From assembly GCA_964639275.1 (NCBI GenBank), contig CAZXCQ010000150.1, positions 1-15,587 on the forward strand: a DNA stretch of 15,587 bases. The letters run 5' to 3'. The translations under genes and the position numbers were made by a program. This DNA is from CAZXCQ01 sp964639275 (GTDB taxonomy: Bacteria; Desulfobacterota; DSM-4660; Desulfatiglandales; Desulfatiglandaceae). The stretch's first letter is position 1. Each line of letters starts with the position of its first letter. Below, piece by piece: positions 1-6,911 of this stretch. The notes beneath the pieces are model-generated. The model ran no database searches. It worked only from the letters and a program-made list of their open reading frames with translations, and was not told the origin of the DNA.

Positions 1-114
1 CAGAAGAGAAGACCGGTTGGCAAGAAAAAACTAACAATGATTAGGTGACACTACCTAAAAATGTAAAATGTAAATTATAAACAATATTATAACTGTCTGA
101 TTTTTTTACTAATC

Positions 115-143
115 TAGTAATTTTAGTATAGTTTAAATTACTA
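115..143. repeat. AT-rich inverted repeat in left intergenic region
   Basis: Nine-base perfect inverted repeat: TAGTAATTT at 115-123 and AAATTACTA at 135-143, with an 11-base spacer. It sits in a very AT-rich stretch (about 55-185) with no gene. A second small one, TTAGGT (41-46) and ACCTAA (53-58), lies nearby. These may be protein-binding sites or transcript hairpins, but chance is quite possible at this base composition. Nothing else is recognisable in 1-213. Confidence 0.3.
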
Positions 144-213
144 AATAAAATAAGTCAAGCTTTTATTTTCTCTTATTCATTTTTTTCCATCACTGATGCA
201 TCATAAACGAATG

Positions 214-480
214 CTACCATAGGTTCATAGTGGCTAGGTGGTTAAGAAAAAGGCGTTTTTTTGTTGACAAGTAGGTGCGAAGGGGTGGGAATGATGCGAA
301 CCTGATTCCAGCTGCGGCCACGACTCTGGAGCCGCTTGAACCATTCCAATTTCCAGACCACGCAATGAAAAAACTCTGATCAAGACCACCCTGACCCCAT
401 TTCTTCCCTTCACCTTTCCGGGTTGAGGCGTTGAGGCTCTCAGCCCGGTTTTCCGTCAGGTTACCCGTGCAAATTTTCAT
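214..480 (-). CDS. Doubtful 88-residue open frame, no recognised family
   Basis: An open frame of 88 codons, rich in Gly, Ser, Trp and Lys, with no signal peptide, membrane segment or motif I recognise. The bases before the ATG include AGGTGG, but it lies almost directly against the start, closer than a normal ribosome binding site. The frame contains, read on the minus strand, AAATGGGGTC (402-393), a decamer that is tandemly duplicated at 14495-14514. The stretch may therefore be a dispersed repeat rather than a gene. I consider a non-coding explanation more likely. Confidence 0.15.
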   Translation of the reverse strand: MKICTGNLTENRAESLNASTRKGEGKKWGQGGLDQSFFIAWSGNWNGSSGSRVVAAAGIRFASFPPLRTYLSTKKRLFLNHLATMNLW

Positions 481-580
481 CCCACCTCATGGCTTTCAGG
501 TCACTGGTCTTTCCCAGAAGATGTTGCGGCTTTGCAAAAAAATAGTGCCAGCCAAAAAATCTTGTTTCTGATATAAGTAA

Positions 581-613
581 CACCGACTAAAACCCGACCG
601 TCGGTGATACTAT
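581..613 (+). promoter_or_regulatory. Operator-like dyad next to a -10-like hexamer
   Basis: CACCGAC (581-587) and GTCGGTG (600-606) form a perfect 7-base dyad with a 12-base spacer. It is followed at once by TACTAT (608-613), a fair -10 hexamer, about 35 bases before the start of the small frame at 647. A dyad abutting a -10 box suggests a repressor or activator site controlling 647-3135. No convincing -35 box is visible at the matching distance, so the promoter itself is uncertain. Confidence 0.35.
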
Positions 614-646
614 ATGCATACATGAGCCAAACTGGAGGATAATCCC

Positions 647-829
647 ATGTGTGTCAGGGAAGCTATCGCTAATCGTCTCAGCATCCGCCAATATACTGAG
701 GTCTTAGTCTTTTCAGGTCATATGGAAACACTCTTTGCGGCATTGCAGTTAGCCTTTTTGGCAAACAATAGCCGAGACATTTCACTGCCCGTCATCCCTA
801 TCCGGGTGAAGCGGGTCAACCAAAAATAA
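647..829 (+). pseudogene. Nitroreductase-family N-terminal relic (60 codons)
   Basis: The frame starts at an ATG with GGAGG about nine bases upstream. Its first part reads REAIANRLSIRQYTE (residues 4-18). This matches the N-terminus of FMN-dependent nitroreductases, where an AIxxRRSIRxY motif contacts flavin phosphate. Residues 26-43, HMETLFAALQLAFLANNS, match the next conserved block, usually LLEAAxxAPSANNxQ, with the Pro-Ser replaced by Phe-Leu. After about residue 44 the resemblance ends and the frame stops at 60 codons, against roughly 170-200 for a functional nitroreductase. I infer a truncated, decayed gene. It may still be translated, because its TAA (827-829) touches the ATG of the Lnt gene (830), which has no evident ribosome binding site of its own. 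It could act as a leader that couples ribosomes into Lnt. Confidence 0.5.
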
Positions 830-2428
830 ATGGATATCAAGATCAGAAAAAACATCCTCTTGGCTCTGACGAGTGGCCTTTTATTGGGACTCCCCTGGAG
901 TATTCCATCTTTGTTCTTTCTGATCTTTGTTGCCTGGGTGCCCCTATTCGAGCTGGAAGAGGAAACCCGACACCACGAAAACCCCTACATCATATTTAAC
1001 TACTCTCTTGTGGGTTTTCTGCTGTGGAATATCTTGGGGACCTGGTGGGTTTCACAAGCACAATTGGTTGGAGCCATCCTCATTATTGTTGTAAATTCCC
1101 TTCTGCAGGCCCTGGTATTTTGGTCGATAAGCCGTACCCGGGTTAGCTTGAGAATTCCATTGTTATTCCCTTTTCTGCTTATTTGGATGGGGTACGAGCA
1201 TTTTCATCAATCCTGGGATTTGGCCTGGCCTTGGCTCAACCTCGGTAACGCACTGGCCACAGCACCAAAGCTCATCCAGTGGTACGAGTTTACCGGCGTT
1301 CGTGGTGGGACCCTCTGGATAATACTGATAAACTTTTCAGCCTGGAAGGTGTACGATACTTATCGGAAAAGAGGATTGGGTTCAATAGCTCCGGTTGGAG
1401 CAGGAACGCTACTGTTCTTTCTTATCCCCGTTTTCTTATCCTATCAAATCCTAAAGAACTTTGAAGAGAAAGGAGAGACAGTTACTGTAGCCCTGATTCA
1501 ACCCAACCTAGATCCCTACACGGAAAAATTTGTGCCGGAAAAACAAGCTCAACACCTGGAACAGTTTCTTGGAATAGCGGATAGCATTTGCGATAACAAA
1601 ACCCAATACCTATTTGGCCCTGAAACCCTAATCATACAGCAGATTGACGAGAGAGATCCTTTGGCATCGCCCTATTATCGTCAGTTACTGGATTTCCTAA
1701 AAAAATACCCGAAGCTGAATTGTCTTTTGGGAGTACACAGCTTCCAAAAACTGGGTGATAAAGACATTCCCCCGGGGAGTCGTTTTGATCAGGAGAAGGG
1801 ATTTTACTACGAGGCTTTTAATACAGCGCTTTTTCTATCGCCAGGATCTCCACCCCAATTCTATCACAAAACCAAGCTGGTACCCATCTTCGAGCGCATG
1901 CCCTTTGTGCAATATCTGGGATTTTTGGGGAAATACTCCATGGAGCTTGGCGGGTACAGCGGCACTTACAGTCTTCGTCAGGAGCGTTCTACCTTTGTAT
2001 TACCTGACGCTTCGATCAGCATACTACCAATTGTCTGTTTTGAATCTGTATTCGGCGCCTACTGTGCACAAAACCTCCCACAAAAAAAGGGCTTTATCTG
2101 CATGATCACAAACGACGGATGGTGGAAAAACACCCCCGGTTATCGACACCACTACAATTTTGCCCCGGTTCGTGCCATCGAATGCCGGCGTGACATGATT
2201 CGGGTGGCCAATACCGGTATTTCTGCTCTTATTGATGCAAAAGGCTCGGTTATCGCTAGGACACCATGGTGGAAAAAGGCCACACTCAAAGGAAAGATTC
2301 ATCTTCGCCAGGGGCAGACTTTTTTTGCCAAACATGGAGATTATTTGGGGCGGATTTCTATGTATATAGGGGCGCTTTTACTTCTGTATACGGGAATTCG
2401 AAATCGCATCCAGCAAAAAAGAAATTAG
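830..2428 (+). CDS. lnt: Apolipoprotein N-acyltransferase (Bacteroidota-like)
   Basis: Predicted to transfer an acyl chain from phospholipid to the N-terminal cysteine of lipoproteins at the periplasmic face of the inner membrane, the last step of lipoprotein maturation. The first 205 residues hold about six to seven hydrophobic segments. Residues about 217-495 form the nitrilase-type domain, and a final segment lies near 508-523. The catalytic residues are visible: Glu265 in GPETLI, Lys347 in YHKTKLVP, Cys403 in PIVCFES, with the accessory Glu355 also present. The length of 532 is normal for Bacteroidota and slightly longer than the E. coli enzyme (about 512). The wording of the catalytic domain (ITNDGWWKNTPGYRHHYN, RAIECRRDMIRVANTG) looks like Bacteroidota Lnt, suggesting lateral transfer. 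No ribosome binding site precedes the ATG, and the upstream stop abuts it, so translation is probably coupled. The acyltransferase gene follows after 86 bases. Confidence 0.9.
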   Translation: MDIKIRKNILLALTSGLLLGLPWSIPSLFFLIFVAWVPLFELEEETRHHENPYIIFNYSLVGFLLWNILGTWWVSQAQLVGAILIIVVNSLLQALVFWSISRTRVSLRIPLLFPFLLIWMGYEHFHQSWDLAWPWLNLGNALATAPKLIQWYEFTGVRGGTLWIILINFSAWKVYDTYRKRGLGSIAPVGAGTLLFFLIPVFLSYQILKNFEEKGETVTVALIQPNLDPYTEKFVPEKQAQHLEQFLGIADSICDNKTQYLFGPETLIIQQIDERDPLASPYYRQLLDFLKKYPKLNCLLGVHSFQKLGDKDIPPGSRFDQEKGFYYEAFNTALFLSPGSPPQFYHKTKLVPIFERMPFVQYLGFLGKYSMELGGYSGTYSLRQERSTFVLPDASISILPIVCFESVFGAYCAQNLPQKKGFICMITNDGWWKNTPGYRHHYNFAPVRAIECRRDMIRVANTGISALIDAKGSVIARTPWWKKATLKGKIHLRQGQTFFAKHGDYLGRISMYIGALLLLYTGIRNRIQQKRN

Positions 2429-2499
2429 CTTTGCTTACGAGTTAGATGATAGACAAGAACTGGAGAATGAAGAACTGGGGTAGAGAAGTCCCGTATCTC

Positions 2500-2505
2500 A
2501 GGAGG
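2500..2505 (+). promoter_or_regulatory. Ribosome binding site fixing the acyltransferase start
   Basis: AGGAGG at 2500-2505 lies nine bases before ATG 2515. The frame is open further upstream with an ATG at 2446, but that ATG has no comparable site, and the 23 extra residues do not look like the family. The start at 2515 is preferred. Confidence 0.7.
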
Positions 2506-2514
2506 AATCTGATC

Positions 2515-3135
2515 ATGTATACTACCGTTTATGACACACCCATCGCCAAGACCTTGATGCGCTGGCTGGCCTTGATGATTTTTGGACTTGCGGGATGGAA
2601 AGCAGAGGGGCAAAGACCGGATATCTCCAAATACCTGATAATCGCGGCACCGCATACGTCTAACTGGGATTTTCTTTACACCATGTGTTTGGCATTCATT
2701 TTTCGGATTAAACCTCTGATCATGATGAAGCATACCTGGTTCCGTTGGCCGTTGGGAACTTTCTTCAGATGGTTAGGCGCGCTTCCGATCGACCGCTCCA
2801 AATCAAGTAATGTTGTTGCACAGTCGATTGAGGCCTTTCATACACAAACCCACTTGGTTATGGTGGTTTCCCCTTCCGGTACCCGCAAGGAAGTCTTGTA
2901 CTGGAAGACCGGGTTTTATTATATTGCCAAAGGTGCCGGTGTCCCAATTGTCCTGGGGTATCTGGATTACAGACGCAAGGTCGGGGGAATTGGGCCGATA
3001 GTCAATCCAACCGGGAATATCGAAACGGATATGAAAAAGATACGGAATTTCTATACTGATATTAGAGGTAAATACCCAAAAAAGGCGAGCCATGGGCTTG
3101 TTTTGTCAGAATCGAAAGTCATGCCTAAAGAATAA
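2515..3135 (+). CDS. PlsC-like lysophospholipid/glycerolipid acyltransferase
   Basis: A 206-residue protein of the 1-acylglycerol-3-phosphate acyltransferase (PlsC/LPLAT) superfamily, expected at the cytoplasmic face of the membrane and transferring an acyl group to a lysolipid. The HX4D catalytic motif is HTSNWD (His47, Asp52). The acceptor-site segment GALPIDRSK is at 88-96. The third motif reads SPSGTRK (119-125), where most relatives have PEGTR, so the usual glutamate is serine here. The segment WKTGFYYIAKGAGVPIV (130-146) is typical of a short soluble-looking branch common in Bacteroidota. It follows Lnt on the same strand and is probably cotranscribed, making a two-gene envelope-lipid unit. 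The substrate is not determinable. The family call is secure, but activity is slightly in doubt because of the Glu-to-Ser change. Confidence 0.85.
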   Translation: MYTTVYDTPIAKTLMRWLALMIFGLAGWKAEGQRPDISKYLIIAAPHTSNWDFLYTMCLAFIFRIKPLIMMKHTWFRWPLGTFFRWLGALPIDRSKSSNVVAQSIEAFHTQTHLVMVVSPSGTRKEVLYWKTGFYYIAKGAGVPIVLGYLDYRRKVGGIGPIVNPTGNIETDMKKIRNFYTDIRGKYPKKASHGLVLSESKVMPKE

Positions 3136-3257
3136 ACCGTTGTCGGATTTGTTATTGGGCCGTAAAAGAGAACCGCTCTTATTTGCTTCATATCTTTTCA
3201 TCATGAGTCGTTTCTCGATTGATTTGTCTTTGCTCATCTAGAATGACAAAAAAATAG

Positions 3258-3286
3258 TTGACATGCAATATGGGTTTGCATAAGGA
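3258..3286 (+). promoter_or_regulatory. Candidate sigma70-type promoter upstream of the DUF362 gene
   Basis: TTGACA at 3258-3263 is a consensus -35 hexamer. The hexamer 17 bases later, TAAGGA (3281-3286), is a weak -10. CATAAG (3279-3284), with a 15-base spacer, is an alternative. It lies in the 287-base gap between 3135 and 3423, which contains no gene that I can see. Transcription would leave a 5' leader of about 130 bases. Confidence 0.35.
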
Positions 3287-3293
3287 CCACGTC

Positions 3294-3311
3294 AGAAGCC
3301 ACTGGGCTTCT
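3294..3311 (+). other. Hairpin in the DUF362 5' leader
   Basis: AGAAGCC (3294-3300) and GGCTTCT (3305-3311) form a perfect 7-pair stem with a 4-base loop, ACTG. No T-run follows, so it is not a standard terminator. It lies just downstream of the candidate promoter and could be a leader structure or part of a binding site. Confidence 0.4.
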
Positions 3312-3422
3312 CTGATCGTTATCTATTTGCAAACAAAGAAAAAAACACCAACCCGCTTCACAAACAATTGTTTTCATGAAAACGCCCAAAGCTGTATATA
3401 GACATACCGGGAGGAGACTAAA

Positions 3423-4514
3423 GTGAAAGGAAAAGGGTTTTCTCGAAGAGAGTTTTTGCGGACCAGTATGGGGGTCGCTGTGGGTGCTGTGGCTGGTTTT
3501 AGTACACTTAGACCATTATTCTGTGAGGAGAAACCTGTTGTCAGCGTTGTCAAAATAGAAAATGACAAGATTGGTTATGCAGTAGAGAAAAGTATCGACC
3601 TTATTGGTGGCGTCAAATCGATAACGAGAGATAAGGAGCGGATAATACTCAAACCCAATCTCGCAGGTCCTACACCCACTGATGTGACAAAACCAGAAGT
3701 CATAAAGGCGCTGGCGCAGGTAATGATGGGAGCGGGGAAAGATGTGTCAATAGGCGAAGGCTCAGCCGTTGCGGGTCCTAACATACGTCCGGGTATTTTT
3801 GGAGGTGTTTGCAGAACAAAGGATAGAGAAACACTGAATAGTATACAGCAAATCGTTTTTGACAGGCTTGGTTATTCTGATCTCGCAAAGTCATTAAGGA
3901 TCCCCCTAATCAACCTGCATACCGGGGAAATATCAAAAGTGAAAATACCCAATGGATTTGTATTCAAAGAGATCAGTCTTCATCGTTCATTAACGGAAAC
4001 TGACCTGCTCTGTTCAGTACCGATGATGAAAACCCATGGCCTGGCTACCGTGACCCTGGGAATGAAAAACCTGATCGGTGTTTATCCGGGTCAAATTTAC
4101 GGAACCGTAAGGTCGGAGGTACACAGTAAGGCGGCAAAAGTGGAAAGATCTGGCACGGCTTCTGCCATCGTAGACATGGTACAGGCAAACAAGCTGGGAT
4201 TGGTTGTTGTTGATGCCTCCATGGCAATGGAGGGACAAGGACCATCTGTCTATCAAGGAGGGCAACTGGTCAAAATGGGCCTTATCATTGCCGGTACGAA
4301 TCCTTTGGCAACGGATATGGCAGCGGCCTATATAATGGGTTTTCAACCTGAAGAAATCTCGACGTTTACCTGGGCCTGGAAGGCTGGAATGACTCCCGTT
4401 AGTTTGGATGGGATTGAAATAAGAGGGGAAAAATTGAGTGATGTCAGGCGAAACTTCTCAAGGCCAATCATATATCCCTGGGCAGCTATCAGTAGTTATG
4501 GTCCTCCTTGCTAA
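3423..4514 (+). CDS. Tat-exported DUF362 domain protein
   Basis: A 363-residue protein with a twin-arginine signal, SRREFLR at 7-13, followed by a short hydrophobic stretch (16-29), so it should be exported folded, probably with a cofactor. The rest is a DUF362 domain. Characteristic blocks are KPNL (77-80), GEGSA (111-115), MMKTHG (201-206), GMKNLIG (213-219), VDASMAMEGQGP (263-274) and NPLATDMAA (293-301). DUF362 proteins are widespread in anaerobes and their reaction is unknown. Some carry ferredoxin-type clusters, but here there are only four scattered cysteines (34, 130, 197, 363) and no CX2CX2C motif, so a cluster is unlikely. The GTG start follows GGGAGGAG at 3409-3416. The gene is apparently monocistronic and faces the convergent cyclase gene. 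Confidence 0.85.
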   Translation: MKGKGFSRREFLRTSMGVAVGAVAGFSTLRPLFCEEKPVVSVVKIENDKIGYAVEKSIDLIGGVKSITRDKERIILKPNLAGPTPTDVTKPEVIKALAQVMMGAGKDVSIGEGSAVAGPNIRPGIFGGVCRTKDRETLNSIQQIVFDRLGYSDLAKSLRIPLINLHTGEISKVKIPNGFVFKEISLHRSLTETDLLCSVPMMKTHGLATVTLGMKNLIGVYPGQIYGTVRSEVHSKAAKVERSGTASAIVDMVQANKLGLVVVDASMAMEGQGPSVYQGGQLVKMGLIIAGTNPLATDMAAAYIMGFQPEEISTFTWAWKAGMTPVSLDGIEIRGEKLSDVRRNFSRPIIYPWAAISSYGPPC

Positions 4515-4658
4515 GTGCTTCGATTCGCAAATACCATAACGTATTTTGATAACTATAACCTGTGCAGTTGCTCACTCGCCTCGGCTGAGCTCGTCGCAGG
4601 CAGCACTTAGTCCCGAGTAAATAAATACGTGATCGAATTTATGAATCGAGGGACTAAG
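4511..4658. terminator. Overlapping, mutually exclusive inverted repeats between convergent genes
   Basis: CTAAGTGCT (4511-4519, covering the DUF362 stop codon) is perfectly complementary to AGCACTTAG (4602-4610). The overlapping CTTAGTCCC (4606-4614) is perfectly complementary to GGGACTAAG (4650-4658). The bases 4606-4610 belong to both, so the two stems cannot form at once. Inside the second stem ATAAAT (4621-4626) and ATTTAT (4637-4642) can pair. The region separates convergent genes, so a bidirectional transcription end or an RNA-protecting structure is the plain reading. There is no clear T-run. Confidence 0.4.
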
Positions 4659-4702
4659 GGCTCGCGTGACTTGACCCTAAGCCATATCCCGGCTGGCCCT
4701 TC

Positions 4703-6598
4703 TCACTTCAATCCTGCCTTGCGCAGGCTCGCAACGGCGTAGTCGATATCCGATTGATTTTTATAAGGAAGTGTTTTTGCAAAATGCTCCAGTGAAAACC
4801 CAGGATGTATTCTGAGCACTTCCGCACCCTCAGCCCGGGCCTCCTCCTCGTGGCCCAGTGACGCATAGCAGATGGCCAAGCCCAAGTGGGTGAATAAATC
4901 ATCCGGGTTCTTCTGGAGGGATTTTCTATACTCCGCGATGGCTTTTTCATACTGCCCTGACATGCGGTAGGCCGTTCCGAGATTACGGAGATAAATACTT
5001 GGAGGAAAAGGATTGAGGCTCACGGCCTTCTTGAGAAATACTATCGCATCCTTATGCCTACCTGCATAATGCAGAGCCGTTCCCAAGGAGCTATAGGCCG
5101 AGGCGCCGCTTGGGCTTAGCGCCACGGCACGCTCGCCTGCCTCAATGGCCTTATCATGCTTCCTCTGCATGATATACAGCATGCATAATCCAACATAGAC
5201 GCCAGGATCGGAGCGATCAAGGACAAGGGCCTTTTGAACGGCCTCATCGGCCAATCTGATGGATTCGTTCGGAGACTCGGTGAATTTAAACCAAAAATCC
5301 ATCATGTGGGTGAGGGCCAAGATCACATAGGGGGTCGCATACGCCGGGTCTAGCTCAATTGCCTCTTTAGCCAACTCCCTGGCTCGCATGCTGCCTTGCC
5401 TGTTCATGCGATAGAATTCCTCTCGCGCCTGCAACGTCTTCAGATAGGTATCGAGGTTATCGGTGCCTTTTCCAGAAAAACGGGCTTGCTCTCCGTCGGT
5501 CAACTTGACCTGAAGGGCGATAATGATCCTCTTGGCGATGTCGTCCTGCACTGCAAATATGTCTTTTAGATCCCGGTCGTATCGTTCTGCCCACAAATGT
5601 TTACCGGTTATGGCATCGACAAGCTGTGCCGTTATCCGAATTCTGTCACCACTCTTGCGGACGCTACCTTCCAGGATATAGCGCACTCCCAATTCTCTCG
5701 CCGCATCTTGGACCTTAACCGGCTTCCCTTTATAGGCAAATGTAGAGTTGCGGGCGATTACGAACAGCCCCGGGACCTTGGAGAGGGCTGTGATAATCTC
5801 TTCAGTGATACCATCGCTGAAATATTCCTGCCCGCGATCTTCGCTCATGTTGACAAAGGGCAGCACCGCAATGGAGGGCTTGTCAGGCAGAGGATACGCC
5901 ATCTTTTCTACAATGGCGGTTTCTATCGGGGGTGGGGCAGGCCGCATATGAAATCGCCAGACCCACATGGCAAGAGCCAATATCAGCACCACAACAGCCG
6001 CGGCAAGAATCGCCTTTCGCCTGGCCGGTGCTGATTTTTCTTCTACGGTCTTCCTTACATCCGTTACCCTGGGCTCCATCACGACACGATAGACACCCAC
6101 CGACTTGGGTATGTTCTTGACCTCTTGTTCGCCCAGGTACTCATACCCAAGAGGCAGTTTGCTTTCTATGTGATCGAAGGCCGTTTTGGATACACATATG
6201 CCCCCCGGGTTTGCCAGTGCCTCCAGCCTGGCCGCAATGTTGACGCCGTCCCCGTAGATCCGGTCCCCCTCCTCAATAACGTCTCCAAGATTGATCCCGA
6301 TGCGGAACTCCATTCGTCGGTTCTCGGGTAACTCTGCGTTTCGTGCCTGAAACTCCTTCTGCACGGCCACGGCGCACTGGACAGCATCCACCACACTCAT
6401 GAACTCGGCAAGCAGGTTATCTCCAGGAGAATCTATCACCCGCCCCCGATGCTGGATGATCAATGTGGACATAATTCCCCTATACGTCTCCAGGGTTTTT
6501 ACAGTGGCAGCCTCATCTTCTGCCATGAGGCGACTGTAACCTGCTACATCGGCGCTCAGGATAGCCGTCAGCTTGCGTGTAAACCTTTCTTCAGCCAT
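4703..6598 (-). CDS. Class III adenylate/guanylate cyclase with TolB-like and TPR domains
   Basis: A signalling protein of 631 residues. The N-terminal cytoplasmic catalytic domain (about 8-175) has the class III metal aspartates Asp17 (SADVAGYS) and Asp60 (SPGDNLLAEF) and the transition-state pair Asn120 and Arg124 in GDGVNIAARLE, so it should be active. Whether ATP or GTP is the substrate is not clear. A single membrane segment lies at about 195-214. Beyond it comes a TolB-like N-terminal fold (about 240-370, starting KPSIAVLPFVN) and then TPR-type helical repeats (about 395-600). This architecture recurs in many Proteobacteria, usually as several paralogues. An ATG at 6679 would add 27 residues that do not resemble the family. 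The start at 6598 is preceded by GGGAAG at suitable spacing and begins MAEERFTRKL, the usual N-terminus. It is probably monocistronic. The ligand sensed by the outer domains is unknown. Confidence 0.88.
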   Translation of the reverse strand: MAEERFTRKLTAILSADVAGYSRLMAEDEAATVKTLETYRGIMSTLIIQHRGRVIDSPGDNLLAEFMSVVDAVQCAVAVQKEFQARNAELPENRRMEFRIGINLGDVIEEGDRIYGDGVNIAARLEALANPGGICVSKTAFDHIESKLPLGYEYLGEQEVKNIPKSVGVYRVVMEPRVTDVRKTVEEKSAPARRKAILAAAVVVLILALAMWVWRFHMRPAPPPIETAIVEKMAYPLPDKPSIAVLPFVNMSEDRGQEYFSDGITEEIITALSKVPGLFVIARNSTFAYKGKPVKVQDAARELGVRYILEGSVRKSGDRIRITAQLVDAITGKHLWAERYDRDLKDIFAVQDDIAKRIIIALQVKLTDGEQARFSGKGTDNLDTYLKTLQAREEFYRMNRQGSMRARELAKEAIELDPAYATPYVILALTHMMDFWFKFTESPNESIRLADEAVQKALVLDRSDPGVYVGLCMLYIMQRKHDKAIEAGERAVALSPSGASAYSSLGTALHYAGRHKDAIVFLKKAVSLNPFPPSIYLRNLGTAYRMSGQYEKAIAEYRKSLQKNPDDLFTHLGLAICYASLGHEEEARAEGAEVLRIHPGFSLEHFAKTLPYKNQSDIDYAVASLRKAGLK

Positions 6599-6668
6599 CA
6601 GATCACTTCCCAAAATACAAAAGCCTCCAGAGGGGCACAAAAATCCCTTGAAGGCCTTCTTCAAGCCA

Positions 6669-6704
6669 CCTTCTGGCAATTTTTCTCATTTTTTCTCCAG
6701 AAGG
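6669..6704 (-). promoter_or_regulatory. Inverted repeat upstream of the cyclase gene
   Basis: CCTTCTGG (6669-6676) and CCAGAAGG (6697-6704) are a perfect 8-base inverted repeat around a 20-base spacer, located 70-105 bases before the cyclase ATG. A 10-base palindrome, GAAGGCCTTC (6650-6659), lies between it and the start. These could be operators or leader hairpins. No convincing promoter hexamer pair was found around them. Confidence 0.35.
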
Positions 6705-6773
6705 TTAGAGTTATGTTGTTGTTATCTTCCCGAATTCATTTCAGGTTTGTAACACCTCAGCTTTGTGAAAGCC

Positions 6774-6804
6774 GGGCAATGGGGATTCCGAACCCCCATT
6801 GCCC
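6774..6804 (-). terminator. Strong GC-rich hairpin downstream of the dehydratase operon
   Basis: GGGCAATGGGG (6774-6784) and CCCCATTGCCC (6794-6804) form a perfect 11-pair stem with a 9-base loop, about 110 bases beyond the stop codon of the last minus-strand operon gene. Neither side has a proper T-run, so it is either a non-canonical terminator or an RNA 3'-end stabiliser. The rest of 6599-6911 shows no gene. Confidence 0.5.
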
Positions 6805-6911
6805 TCTCCAAGTGCCGATCTTGAAAAACTAAAGTGTTACTTAGGTTTGAAGGATAACGCTTTTGGAACATAATGTCCATATGTTTTATGTGGCCGACTT
6901 AACTATGTTTC

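Noticed and set aside
2446..2514. Upstream ATG extending the acyltransferase by 23 residues
   Set aside because: There is no ribosome site at 2446, whereas AGGAGG is correctly placed for ATG 2515. The extension does not resemble the family.
4515..4700. Possible integron attC site or small RNA gene in the convergent gap
   Set aside because: The inverted repeats lack attC core motifs, no integrase is present, and no tRNA-like cloverleaf can be drawn. Only the paired stems are supported.
6599..6679. Longer start for the cyclase at 6679
   Set aside because: The extra 27 residues are unlike the family, and the start at 6598 gives the usual N-terminus with a ribosome site.
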